Assembly: GCA_045635565.1 (NCBI GenBank)
Contig: JAZTVX010000032.1
Location: forward strand, 1 to 43,224
Direction of reading: 5' to 3'
Source of the DNA: RGIG4140 sp045635565
GTDB taxonomy: Bacteria; Pseudomonadota; Alphaproteobacteria; CAAHEQ01; UBA3637
Length of the DNA: 43,224 nt
Every line of letters begins with the position of its first letter. Position 1 is the first letter of the stretch. Made by a program: the position numbers and the translations under genes. Positions 34,665 through 42,914 of this stretch are shown piece after piece. The notes under the pieces were generated by a model. That model was given only the letters and a program-made list of their open reading frames with translations, did no database searches and was not told the origin of the DNA.

Positions 34665-35084
34665 ATGACAATTATTACATTATCCCCCGACTATGTTCCG
34701 TCTGAAAAAGAAGAATATATGTGCGAAAAGCATTTAGAATATTTCCGACAGAAATTGTTGACTTGGAAATCGGAACTGTTAAAAGAGTCAGAATATACAC
34801 TACAAGATTTAAAAGAAAATAGTTTGCGTGCTGCCGATATGAATGACCGTGCCAGTAGTGAAACAGATCAATCTCTGGAATTAAGAACACGTGACAGAAT
34901 GCGTAAGTTGATTAAAAAGATTGATGGGGCGTTGGCACGCATTGCTGATGGTACATATGGTTACTGTGAAGAAACAGGTGAACCGATTGGGTTAAAAAGA
35001 TTGGAAGCCCGTCCTGTAGCCACACTTTGTATTGAAGCACAGGAAAGACACGAACGTAAAGAAAAAACACAGGCTGATGAGTAA
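34665..35084 (+). CDS. dksA: RNA polymerase-binding transcription factor DksA
   Basis: A 139-residue protein: an N-terminal coiled coil with the D-x-x-D tip region (DMNDRASSETDQSLELR) and a C-terminal TraR/DksA zinc-finger-like domain. DksA enters the polymerase secondary channel and, with ppGpp, adjusts rRNA and amino-acid promoters. Only two of the four zinc cysteines are present (YGYCEETGEPIGLKRLEARP then TLCIEAQERHER), as in the low-cysteine DksA forms of alphaproteobacteria, so zinc may not be bound. AAGGAGG is a near-perfect ribosome site. It overlaps maf by 8 bases, giving a dksA - maf - RNase E/G-like - yacG operon. Confidence 0.95.
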   Translation: MTIITLSPDYVPSEKEEYMCEKHLEYFRQKLLTWKSELLKESEYTLQDLKENSLRAADMNDRASSETDQSLELRTRDRMRKLIKKIDGALARIADGTYGYCEETGEPIGLKRLEARPVATLCIEAQERHERKEKTQADE

Positions 35085-35661
35085 TTTTTGGGGTTTAAAG
35101 CAAGGGTTTATCCTGGCGTCCGGTTCCTTGCAACGCCGACGGTTGTTGGAGAGTGTTCAATTATTTCCGACGCAGATTATTTCGCCTGATGTTGATGAAA
35201 CAGAGTTGAAAAATGAATTGCCGGCTCGTTATGTGCGACGAATTGCCTTGGAAAAGGCACAGGCAGTTTATCGGATGCACCCAGGGCAATGTGTTGTTGC
35301 GGCCGATACGATTTTGGCTGTTGGTCGTCGTGTCATTCGTAAGGCACAAAATGAAGCCCAAGCCCGAGCCCATTTAGAATTATTATCCGGTCGTGCCCAT
35401 CGTGTGATTACGGGGTTGTGTGTTATTACTCCTGATGGTAAAGAAATTGTTCGGGTTAATGAAACACGGATTAAGATGAAACGTTTGTCCGAGGCAGATA
35501 TGCGTTTTATTTTGCAAACAAAAGAATGGGAACACGTTGCCGGCTATAAAATTGAAGGTATTATCAGTGCTTTTGTTCAACATATGAGCGGTTCTTATGA
35601 CAGTGTTGTCGGTATTCCGGTTTATGACGTTGTGCATATTTTGCGGGGAATTTTAGGATAA
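35077..35661 (+). CDS. maf: Maf-like nucleoside triphosphate pyrophosphatase
   Basis: A 194-residue protein of the Maf/HAM1 clan that hydrolyses non-canonical or modified nucleotides. Motifs: FILASGSLQRRRLLE near the N-terminus, SPDVDET (about 40-46), ALEKAQAV, VVAADTILAV (catalytic Asp), SGRAHRVITGLCVI, and GYKIEGIISAF near the C-terminus. I chose MSNFWGLKQ as the start: it overlaps the dksA end in the ATGAGTAA form typical of coupled genes, whereas the in-frame ATG 45 bases upstream would add a charged tail not seen in the family. Its stop shares a base with the next start (TAATG). Confidence 0.92.
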   Translation: MSNFWGLKQGFILASGSLQRRRLLESVQLFPTQIISPDVDETELKNELPARYVRRIALEKAQAVYRMHPGQCVVAADTILAVGRRVIRKAQNEAQARAHLELLSGRAHRVITGLCVITPDGKEIVRVNETRIKMKRLSEADMRFILQTKEWEHVAGYKIEGIISAFVQHMSGSYDSVVGIPVYDVVHILRGILG

Positions 35662-36605
35662 TGCGTGCTTTATACCAATCCGGATACGGTCAACGGATAT
35701 TAACGGTATTGGATAGTCAGGATAAGCCTTTGTATTTTAAAATACAAAGGGATAATATGCTAAATTGGCATGAAATTACACAAGGGAAAATCACGCAGTA
35801 TAATGAAACATTGCGTGGTTATTTTATTGAAACGGTGAAAGGATTACCCGTTTTTGTTCCGACAATGAACAAGTATATGCAAGGGGAAAAGGTTTTTGTT
35901 CAAATTACCAAGGAGGCCCGTTTAGGTAAGGAGGCTACCGGTCGCATATGGACAACGAATGAAGAATCTTGCGTGCCTCCGATTGACATGGATTTGTCGA
36001 AAGATTATACTATTGAAACGGATATAGATAACCAAACGGACGTATTGGTCGAGGAGGCATTAAATCGGTGTGTCTTATTTGCCAAAGGGGCGGAATTACA
36101 TATTGAACGGACACAAAGTTGTTGGACAATAGATGTTGATTCAGCCACATCGGGGTTATCTTTGACGCAAATCAATAAAGAGGCTTGTGATTTGATTTAT
36201 CGGCAGGTTTTATTGAAAAATATGTCAGGTGTTATTTTGGTTGATTTTGCTGGTTTTAAAGATTTTAAAGAACGGCAAGATCTATTTCAGCGATTGAAGG
36301 ATATTTTTGCACAAGATGATCGGTCTGTTTTGTATGGGTTTACAAAGACACGTCTATTTGAATTGAAACGTCAGAGAACAACGGCGTCGTTGGAAGATTT
36401 GTTTTTAACACCCTCCGGATATAAAAATCCGTTAGGATTAGTCCCGGTTATTATGCGTCAGATTTTGTGTTCAGGGGAGGGGAAACTGACACTGAAAATA
36501 CATCCGTCATTGTTACCTGTTTTACCGAATAATATTCATGCATATTGTACGATTGAAACGGATTTAACATTATTAGCAGATGAATACGAATTGAAAGGAA
36601 GATGA
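35661..36605 (+). CDS. Short ribonuclease E/G-like protein
   Basis: A 314-residue member of the RNase E/G family, well short of the roughly 490 residues of RNase G. Residues about 33-97 resemble the S1 RNA-binding domain (ITQGKITQYNETLRGYFIET). The catalytic region keeps the two Asp that bind Mg2+: WTIDVDSATSG (about 166) and VILVDFAGFKDF (about 200). Much of the RNase H-like and 5'-sensor region and the zinc-link cysteines are not apparent. The order maf - short RNase E/G - yacG is common in alphaproteobacteria. Activity may be retained, but processing targets are unknown. Confidence 0.85.
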   Translation: MRALYQSGYGQRILTVLDSQDKPLYFKIQRDNMLNWHEITQGKITQYNETLRGYFIETVKGLPVFVPTMNKYMQGEKVFVQITKEARLGKEATGRIWTTNEESCVPPIDMDLSKDYTIETDIDNQTDVLVEEALNRCVLFAKGAELHIERTQSCWTIDVDSATSGLSLTQINKEACDLIYRQVLLKNMSGVILVDFAGFKDFKERQDLFQRLKDIFAQDDRSVLYGFTKTRLFELKRQRTTASLEDLFLTPSGYKNPLGLVPVIMRQILCSGEGKLTLKIHPSLLPVLPNNIHAYCTIETDLTLLADEYELKGR

Positions 36606-36607
36606 AT

Positions 36608-36790
36608 ATGGCAATACAAAGAAAGTGCCCGATTTGTGGAAAAGACGTTTGTGAGGAATATAAACCGTTTTGTTCCAAAAAATGTGCAGATATTGATTTA
36701 GGACGCTGGTTGAAAGGCAATTACGTCATTCACACAGATGAACGTCCGAAAGAAAGTGATTTTCAGAACGAAAATGATGAAGAAAAATAA
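36608..36790 (+). CDS. yacG: YacG-like zinc-binding protein (DNA gyrase inhibitor)
   Basis: A 60-residue protein with four zinc ligands: KCPICGK near the N-terminus and FCSKKCADIDLGRWL, the YacG hallmark. YacG binds GyrB and inhibits gyrase in E. coli. I prefer the ATG at 36608 because AAAGGAAG (36594-36601) is well spaced from it; the in-frame ATG at 36602 is too close and overlaps the stop of the RNase gene. The acidic C-terminal tail is typical. Confidence 0.92.
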   Translation: MAIQRKCPICGKDVCEEYKPFCSKKCADIDLGRWLKGNYVIHTDERPKESDFQNENDEEK

Positions 36791-36827
36791 TATATTATAA
36801 AAAATATTCATTTTTTTAAAAAAGTGC

Positions 36828-36856
36828 TGGACTTTTTATTTGAGTTCGTGTATAAA
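36828..36856 (+). promoter_or_regulatory. Promoter of tRNA-Phe
   Basis: TGGACT (36828-36833), a 17-bp spacer and TATAAA (36851-36856) lie 16 bases before the tRNA. Confidence 0.65.
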
Positions 36857-36872
36857 GAAACATGTTCTTCCT

Positions 36873-36948
36873 GCCTGGGTAGCTCAGTTGGTAGAGCGAG
36901 AGACTGAAAATCTCTGTGTCGGCGGTTCGATTCCGTCCCCAGGCACCA
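36873..36948 (+). tRNA. tRNA-Phe(GAA)
   Basis: A 76-nt cloverleaf with acceptor stem GCCTGGG/CCCAGGC, anticodon loop CTGAAAA (GAA) on the stem AGAGA/TCTCT, T loop TTCGATT and encoded CCA. Confidence 0.96.
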
Positions 36949-36954
36949 TGTATT

Positions 36955-36985
36955 AAAGCCGTCCTGTTTAGGATGGCTTTTTTTG
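36955..36985 (+). terminator. Terminator of tRNA-Phe
   Basis: An 11-bp stem aaagccgtcct/aggatggcttt (one G-T pair, loop gttt) runs into a T tract. Confidence 0.85.
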
Positions 36986-37099
36986 TTTTTTCAAAATATT
37001 GTCAATATCAAAGAGAACAAAAAACCATATTTTAAAACTGATAAGGAACATCATGTGATAAAATATGTGTTGTTGTTCAAAACTGGTTTTATCCTAATA

Positions 37100-37137
37100 A
37101 AATACCCCTTACGAATAAATAAGGGGGCATTTTTTTA
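37100..37137. terminator. Terminator downstream of the DUF805 gene, possibly bidirectional
   Basis: The stem cccctta/taagggg with an 8-base loop is followed by T7 on the plus strand. On the minus strand it is followed by a broken T tract (TATTTTATT), just after the DUF805 stop. Confidence 0.6.
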
Positions 37138-37156
37138 TGTGAAATTGACTTTTATT

Positions 37157-37612
37157 TTAATGCGGTCCATATTTATTATCATAAGGTTGTGATGGAAACA
37201 ATGCGTATATATATGGATATATGATAAAACTACCTGGCACTAAATAACCAATGATGATATATATGACACTTTGGATATTTTGGAAAACAGATATGCCGAG
37301 ATAATTTATTCCGGCAAATATAAAGGCCAACACAATACCGAGTAAAAATGTATATAAACAGGCTTTCCAGACGAAAAAACCGCTTTTACCCATATCATGT
37401 AATCGTCGTACGGTTACGGAAATAAAAGCTAAAATATTTCCCAGTGCTAATAATGTTACTACGAAATCAAAAGATAACGCTTTTAACAACATACATATCA
37501 ATAATGTCCCCAGTTGAGAAACCCAAAACTCAAGTCGGGTTGCTCGTCCCTGCCAATTTAAAATGTGTTTCCAATATGATAAATAAATATCTATGATTGA
37601 TTGATTTGTCAT
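37157..37612 (-). CDS. DUF805 family membrane protein
   Basis: A 151-residue protein with about four hydrophobic helices. The DUF805 signatures are all present: YWKHILNWQGRATRLEFW near the N-terminus, SVTVRRLHDMGKSGFFV in the middle and the terminal NKYGP. The molecular role of the family is unknown. It lies 48 bases after the alkaline phosphatase gene on the same strand, with a weak ribosome site (AGGG) and no obvious promoter in the gap, so it may be co-transcribed with it. Confidence 0.9.
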   Translation of the reverse strand: MTNQSIIDIYLSYWKHILNWQGRATRLEFWVSQLGTLLICMLLKALSFDFVVTLLALGNILAFISVTVRRLHDMGKSGFFVWKACLYTFLLGIVLAFIFAGINYLGISVFQNIQSVIYIIIGYLVPGSFIIYPYIYALFPSQPYDNKYGPH

Positions 37613-37660
37613 GTGTTTACCCTGTTATGTGGTTTAAAATCTGATGTGAAAACAGATGCG

Positions 37661-38515
37661 TTATTTTCCCGAGGAAAATAAAATCTGATTGATTTTGTGG
37701 TGAATGTCTGTATTGTCTTGTTCTCCACGAAATAAATGGGCATGTTGTCCGTATGCGTGAACGGGTACGTCAACGCCTGTATGTCCTGTACGGGTATATT
37801 GACAATCGGTTGTTAATCCACCTGTTTCGTGGTCGGCCAATACGATGAGTGTTGTGTTTGGGTGGTAATAAACAAAATCAGTTGCGTGCATAACGGCTAA
37901 ATCAAAGTCGTATAATTCGGTTTTCATATCATTCAAATTGTTATGATGAGATGCCGTATCAATTTTAGCCCCTTCAAATAAGGCAAAAAAACCGTTCTTA
38001 TCAGATTTATTCGATAAGTATTTCAGTTTTGTGGGGACAATATCGGAAATTTTATCAACGGGAACAACTATATCCATTGTTTGAGTAGCTGATTGTTTGT
38101 ATTGTTCTATTGTTTCTTTATCATGTCTGTTTGTTGTGTGAGCATAAAAGGCAGATGGTGTTGCACCGGTTGAATGGTCGGTTGAATAAATACCGACGGA
38201 TAACCCATGTTGAATGGCTTTTTCAGCAAGTGTGAGACAGTTTTCCTGATTCGGTAATTTTCCCAAAGAGAGATTGTTTGTTTTTGTTCCACAGGCATAT
38301 GCTGTTGCCGAAGCGGCCGAATCGGTTGTTTCCGAATTGGCAGAACGTGTATGAATAGTTCCTTTAACGGGTAATGAGGGAATAAAAATCGGTTTGGTTT
38401 GTTGGGCACAAGCCAAATGATTAGTTCCCATGCCGTCCCCAATCATTAAAATGACATTGTCTGCTTTTGAAACGAATGGTAATAGTAAAAAAAATAAGAT
38501 TAAAATCAATTTCAT
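37661..38515 (-). CDS. Short secreted alkaline phosphatase
   Basis: A 284-residue enzyme that releases phosphate from monoesters in the periplasm. The signal peptide is MKLILILFFLLLPFVSKA, then mature DNVILMIGDGMG with metal ligand D27. The nucleophile is Ser66 in TTDSAASATAYACGTK. Other motifs are YSTDHSTGATPSAFYAH, VLADHETGG, and HTGVDVPVHAYGQHA. All catalytic motifs seem present, but the protein is far shorter than usual alkaline phosphatases (about 430-470), so peripheral insertions are missing. I start it at the ATG with AAAGGAG 7 bases before it; an in-frame ATG 54 bases upstream lacks one. Regulation by PhoB is plausible, but no clear Pho box was found. Confidence 0.88.
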   Translation of the reverse strand: MKLILILFFLLLPFVSKADNVILMIGDGMGTNHLACAQQTKPIFIPSLPVKGTIHTRSANSETTDSAASATAYACGTKTNNLSLGKLPNQENCLTLAEKAIQHGLSVGIYSTDHSTGATPSAFYAHTTNRHDKETIEQYKQSATQTMDIVVPVDKISDIVPTKLKYLSNKSDKNGFFALFEGAKIDTASHHNNLNDMKTELYDFDLAVMHATDFVYYHPNTTLIVLADHETGGLTTDCQYTRTGHTGVDVPVHAYGQHAHLFRGEQDNTDIHHKINQILFSSGK

Positions 38516-38628
38516 ATTATCTCCTTTTGATAGGAATAAAATAACAAATCTGATGAAAAAGGACAACAAAAAAGATTTAATGTAAATAATTATTTGTTTG
38601 CGTTAATTTATCGAACATTGACCATAAT

Positions 38629-39378
38629 TTATTTTCCGTTATTGCCCATTTTAGCACCGAATAACAACGGATTGATTTTTGTCGTCGGTAGATTGTGTAG
38701 ATAATCGCATTTGTCTCCGGCAGCATAATATAATGTCATGTTGTCAAAAAGGGAGTTTGTTTTGTTAAAATAGTCGCCGTTAACAGGGTTACATTTTGCA
38801 ATGCGAGGTAAAATAGATTTATCCCTGCGAACGGGATTGACCGGATCGTAAATATAATTTTTACCTTTGTTTGTTAAGGCAATATAACTATGTTCTTCAA
38901 AATTAAAATCATTGTCATTGTACCAACCGAGTTCACCACCAACATAACGAGTCGGAATGTTTTGACTTTGGAAATATGTTTGTGCCAGAATGGAAAATTC
39001 CGTACAGGCACATTTTTTGTTGGATACGACATCTGACAATTTAATTTCTTCTTTAGACCTGTAGAATTTTGCATGCTCACTGCCGGTTGTAATAATATCG
39101 GGATAATAAGCACGCATAACATTGTTAAAAGCACACATATGACAGAAAACAGAAAAATCCAATCCTGTTTGATACGATTCGTACCATTCTTTTGTTGGCT
39201 TTGATGTCATCAGCAGATGAGCATTTTTTTTGATTTTATCAAATAACGGTTCAAATTGTTCAATATCAATTGTCAGCAAAATATTAGAAGCACCCCTCGT
39301 CGAACCTCCGACCGGAAACAATGTACCATTGTCGATTTTGTCTGCATACAAATGCCCTCCTGATAATTGTTTAAACAT
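38629..39378 (-). CDS. Transglutaminase-like cysteine protein
   Basis: A 249-residue protein with a papain-like transglutaminase core: Cys in KKCACTEFSILAQTYF (C125 probably), His in EEHSYIAL (H163) and Asp in YIYDPVNP (D178) form the expected Cys-His-Asp order and spacing. RYVGGELGWY lies between, as in transglutaminase-like proteases. There is no signal peptide, so it is cytosolic or exported by a non-Sec route. I begin at MFKQLSGG, since AAAGGAG lies 6 bases upstream; an in-frame ATG 42 bases further up would lie inside the leader. A promoter precedes it. The substrate is unknown; it could be a peptidase, amidase or effector. Confidence 0.75.
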   Translation of the reverse strand: MFKQLSGGHLYADKIDNGTLFPVGGSTRGASNILLTIDIEQFEPLFDKIKKNAHLLMTSKPTKEWYESYQTGLDFSVFCHMCAFNNVMRAYYPDIITTGSEHAKFYRSKEEIKLSDVVSNKKCACTEFSILAQTYFQSQNIPTRYVGGELGWYNDNDFNFEEHSYIALTNKGKNYIYDPVNPVRRDKSILPRIAKCNPVNGDYFNKTNSLFDNMTLYYAAGDKCDYLHNLPTTKINPLLFGAKMGNNGK

Positions 39379-39408
39379 TGTTTCTCCTTTCATGAACGTG
39401 TTTTTTTC

Positions 39409-39437
39409 AGTATAATGCAAATTGACATAAAAAGCAA
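39409..39437 (-). promoter_or_regulatory. Promoter of the transglutaminase-like gene
   Basis: On the minus strand TTGCTT (39432-39437), a 17-bp spacer and TATACT (39409-39414) stand about 31 bases before the start codon. Confidence 0.7.
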
Positions 39438-39452
39438 GTTACTTAACCGTTA

Positions 39453-42206
39453 TCATTCCCAACGGTTAGATTGCTGTGTTTGTCGTCGTATATTTGAATA
39501 GGCTTTGACGCGTGCCTTTAACAATAAATTGCGACCTTTGATCGTTCGTGTGTAGATAATATTACAATATCCGATACGTTTTTTCCAAATTTCTTTGAAT
39601 AATAGGACGTTTTTTTTATTTAAACTGATGATACTCGGAATAGCATAATAATCCACTTGTTTTAAAAAACGGAGTAACGGATGTTTCCGAATCAATAAAT
39701 AACGGGCATTTTCAATCGGATTTAAAAATTCTGAAAGCGATTGCATAAAAATATTGTTATCCCGTGCGGATAGTGTGTCAGCTGAAACAAAGTACCCATC
39801 TGCTGTTTTTTGAATATTTAGAGATGACATTTTGGGGTTGGTTGAAATAACGTTCATTTCAAAAAGCGTATCCAAAATAACAAGAGATATTTGTTTTAAA
39901 ATACCATCCGGTCGTCCCGTTCGAAGCAGACGGAGTGTTGACGGCAACATGAATGCCAAAAATCCTCCGATTCCTAATGCCAATATTGTCATATTCCAAC
40001 TGGTAGAAAAACGATTCGATATATTTTGACAAATTTCGGATGAAAATACGCCGGCTGTTATTATTTTTGCTAAATATCCGTCAATATATGTAAACGTTTT
40101 GGGTTTTATGGGTGTTGTTTTTAACCCGATTTTTAAATGACCAACACCCATACCCGTTCCACAAATTAAACCTTTTTCCCAAGCCTGTTGAGTTGTTTTT
40201 CTGGAATATAGTAACATGTTTTGCGTTAAATTTGTCAAATATGAACGATTGGTCATGTTCTGGTAAAATTCATTTAAGGGTGTAAACAAACACCGTTCAA
40301 TTCCGTTTTGAATGTTATATGGAAGTTGAAGTGATGGGGCTTCATATCCGTCAAAGCGACGTTTGACTTTTTCAAAATCATTTCCGTCTCGTTCGAGAAT
40401 ATTGAGAGTTAATAAGCCTTTTAAATGATCGGTCATATCATATGTTCGCATACTGACTAAATGCCAGATATGTGATACTTTGCTCGGATTGTCTTTTTGT
40501 ATCCGAATGGCTCGTCCTCTCATCTGATTAGATAGCATATATGAAGCAACCGTACTGGATAAAATCAATGAATTGACAGCCGGTGCATCCCACCCTTCGC
40601 CCAATAAAGCCTGTGTTCCGACTAAAATATTCACATCACCATCATTAAATAATTTCGTGACTAAGTGTACGATTTGGGATTTGATACTTTCTTTGGGTCT
40701 TACTTCCACATAATGGGGAAACAATGTGAGTTTTTTGAAAGTAATATCCTGTTCGGCAATATTCATGCTTTTGATTAACGCAATCAATTGTTCTTTCTTA
40801 TTTTGGGGTAAAATAATGATTTTGCCCGTTAAAACACCCAAAGAAACCAAAGGTAGATTTAATTGTGCCAGTTTGATAAAAATGGGAATGACACCCATTG
40901 ATTCCGTAACGGTTTTCAATGCTTCTGTTTTAATATAATCAGTCAATATAACCAGACGTAATTTATCTTGCAGTTGTTGACTTTCGGCAGTTACAATATC
41001 AACAATGGCATCTAATTTACCCAAACTGCGTGCGACTTCTTTCATCATTCTTGGGTGACCGGAAAAATAAATTTTACCTTGATAAATGAGATGATTTTTT
41101 TGTGCTGTTTGATGTAAGGATGTGATATCCTCATTCAAACTTGGGAAACGGTCTTGATAATTAAAAATCAATTTGTTTAAAAAACGTTCTGCCAAAACAA
41201 GGTCAAAATCCGGTAAGTCGGCTTGTTTTGTATCAAATAATTTGCAAAAGGCTTTGGGAAGTGTTATCTGATGATGATTTAAATAAGAAGCAAACGCAAT
41301 ATAGAAATCAGGATCATCAAAAATTATTTCCAGGTGTTTTTGAGGTTTTTGCCATATATCTAATTGAAATGCTTTTGTGGGCATTTCCTGATTATCCAAA
41401 AAGTATTTATAAAATGAGTGGGCTTTTTCCTGATAGGTTTTTTGTAAATCTTCTTCTTCTTTTCTTAACGGAGCAAAATAAATCAAATCCTGATGAGGAC
41501 ATAAATTTCGGTTTTTAACCAGTTCAGGAATGCTGATACAGGCATCAATCGGACCACACAATTCTTCATATCGTTTCCATTCATTTAAATCAACATCATA
41601 AGGAGGTGTTGCCGTCAAAGATAATGTTGTAGATGGTTTTAACTGGTCTATGATAAAGTCTAATGCTTTCCACCATTCTTTTCTTAAATGGTGGGCTTCA
41701 TCAAAACATAACAAATCAATTTGGGCTGTTTTAAGTGTTTGAATAAGGGCTTGTGCTTTTTGTTCATTTAATCGTGAAAATGCTTTGACAGGTTGTGATG
41801 TTGTTTCTTTTGTTGTTTCATTTTCAGATGCTGTTGTTATGTCGGATGGTTTATTGTTTTCTTCCGATTGACCACATAAACCGGCTAAAAGTCCCTGGTA
41901 TGTCGATAAGGTAATCATTTTAGGGGCTAAAATGTCGGTTGAAATCAATTGCGATGCTAATTGCTTATTCGTTAAAAACAGTTGTTTCAATCGCAATTCC
42001 CACTGATTTTTAATTGTCAGAGTAGGGGCTAAAATCAGACAGTTTTTACCAATGCGACGAATAACTTCTAATCCCAAAATGGTTTTGCCTGCCCCGGGAG
42101 CAGCAACAATATGTAATTTTTCATCTGATAAATGTCTTTGAAGATTGTCCAAAACTTTTTGTTGATAGGGACGCCACGTGCCGTCAAATTTTAATTCATG
42201 AAACAT
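39453..42206 (-). CDS. Large DEAH-box superfamily II helicase with C-terminal extension
   Basis: A 917-residue protein. Helicase motifs: the Q-like WRPYQQKVLDNL, Walker A VAAPGAGKT (about 34-42), LILAPTLTIKNQW, DEAH in LLCFDEAHHL (169-172), motif III SLTATPP (about 196-202), then the C-terminal RecA domain with GTQALLGEGWDAPAVNSLIL and motif VI NQMRGRAIRIQ (about 556-567). The last 300 residues are not helicase-like and include a hydrophobic segment (about 738-760, MTILALGIGGFLAFML). The layout resembles DNA-translocating restriction or repair helicases, but no nuclease, methylase or specificity gene is adjacent. The function is unknown; a role in defence or repair is inferred. Confidence 0.85.
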   Translation of the reverse strand: MFHELKFDGTWRPYQQKVLDNLQRHLSDEKLHIVAAPGAGKTILGLEVIRRIGKNCLILAPTLTIKNQWELRLKQLFLTNKQLASQLISTDILAPKMITLSTYQGLLAGLCGQSEENNKPSDITTASENETTKETTSQPVKAFSRLNEQKAQALIQTLKTAQIDLLCFDEAHHLRKEWWKALDFIIDQLKPSTTLSLTATPPYDVDLNEWKRYEELCGPIDACISIPELVKNRNLCPHQDLIYFAPLRKEEEDLQKTYQEKAHSFYKYFLDNQEMPTKAFQLDIWQKPQKHLEIIFDDPDFYIAFASYLNHHQITLPKAFCKLFDTKQADLPDFDLVLAERFLNKLIFNYQDRFPSLNEDITSLHQTAQKNHLIYQGKIYFSGHPRMMKEVARSLGKLDAIVDIVTAESQQLQDKLRLVILTDYIKTEALKTVTESMGVIPIFIKLAQLNLPLVSLGVLTGKIIILPQNKKEQLIALIKSMNIAEQDITFKKLTLFPHYVEVRPKESIKSQIVHLVTKLFNDGDVNILVGTQALLGEGWDAPAVNSLILSSTVASYMLSNQMRGRAIRIQKDNPSKVSHIWHLVSMRTYDMTDHLKGLLTLNILERDGNDFEKVKRRFDGYEAPSLQLPYNIQNGIERCLFTPLNEFYQNMTNRSYLTNLTQNMLLYSRKTTQQAWEKGLICGTGMGVGHLKIGLKTTPIKPKTFTYIDGYLAKIITAGVFSSEICQNISNRFSTSWNMTILALGIGGFLAFMLPSTLRLLRTGRPDGILKQISLVILDTLFEMNVISTNPKMSSLNIQKTADGYFVSADTLSARDNNIFMQSLSEFLNPIENARYLLIRKHPLLRFLKQVDYYAIPSIISLNKKNVLLFKEIWKKRIGYCNIIYTRTIKGRNLLLKARVKAYSNIRRQTQQSNRWE

Positions 42207-42261
42207 GTTATTCTCCGATTACCATAAGATGATAAAATATCCTTACCCAAAAGCACATTTT

Positions 42262-42774
42262 TTATTTGATGTGACTGTTATAATTTTGGGATCGTTGAAT
42301 TTCCAATATTGTTTTATCTTGGGTAACACGGACGGGAGAATGTGCCTCTTGTTTAGATATGGCTTTGTAAAGATGCTTAACATAAGCGGTTTGACGTTGA
42401 ACTTCATAGGCGTGTTCGTAAGATGTTAAAAATTGCCAAACGGACGTTAATTTTAAATGAGCCGCTAACATAGCAGGTGTCATACCCTGATTATTTGTGA
42501 TAAACGGGTTTGGTGTATAACGAGATATTAAATAAGCCACATCCAGCATGTTATCAGGTTGCATATTCCCTTCGGCAATGGTGTTGTGACCTCTTAACTG
42601 ATCACTTCGAACAGCAATATGTAACAATGTATCTCCGTTTACGGTTTGACCGTTTACATCACATCCAAAAGATAATAAGTCCTTGATTTGCAAGACATGT
42701 GGTGCAATTTGCTGAAACGGTAAATTTTCAATCTCTTTAAGTGCTTTTTCAATTTTGATATTCATTTTTCCCAT
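42262..42774 (-). CDS. Small ankyrin-repeat protein
   Basis: A 170-residue protein with two clear ankyrin repeats: LSFGCDVNGQTVNGDTLLHI then AVRSDQL (about 33-60), and NNQGMTPAMLAAHLKLTSVW (about 93-112), plus degenerate flanks. The C-terminus is basic. The start is set by AAAGG before ATGGGAAAA; an in-frame ATG 15 bases upstream lies in that ribosome site. It lies 55 bases upstream of the helicase on the same strand, so the two may share a transcript. It resembles the other ankyrin genes in the window only in fold. Confidence 0.82.
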   Translation of the reverse strand: MGKMNIKIEKALKEIENLPFQQIAPHVLQIKDLLSFGCDVNGQTVNGDTLLHIAVRSDQLRGHNTIAEGNMQPDNMLDVAYLISRYTPNPFITNNQGMTPAMLAAHLKLTSVWQFLTSYEHAYEVQRQTAYVKHLYKAISKQEAHSPVRVTQDKTILEIQRSQNYNSHIK

Positions 42775-42805
42775 AGTAAAACCTTTCATCTGATTTGATG
42801 GTGTT

Positions 42806-42834
42806 ATACTACCATAAGACGATGATTAAAACAA
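42806..42834 (-). promoter_or_regulatory. Possible promoter of the small ankyrin - helicase pair
   Basis: On the minus strand TTGTTT (42829-42834), a 17-bp spacer and TAGTAT (42806-42811) precede the ankyrin gene; TATAAC overlaps at 42803-42808. Confidence 0.4.
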
Positions 42835-42914
42835 GTTTTTTTAGGCAAACAAATGGTGTCTTTACTTTTTATAAAAATAAGATGAAATTGATAGCTTCTC
42901 TTTCACAATTTTAT

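Noticed and set aside
36983..37192. A 69-codon plus-strand frame after tRNA-Phe
   Set aside because: It starts in the terminator T tract, runs through the next hairpin and has no ribosome site or recognisable domain.
38516..38628. PhoB binding box ahead of the alkaline phosphatase
   Set aside because: No direct repeat matching the known Pho box was seen in the AT-rich leader.
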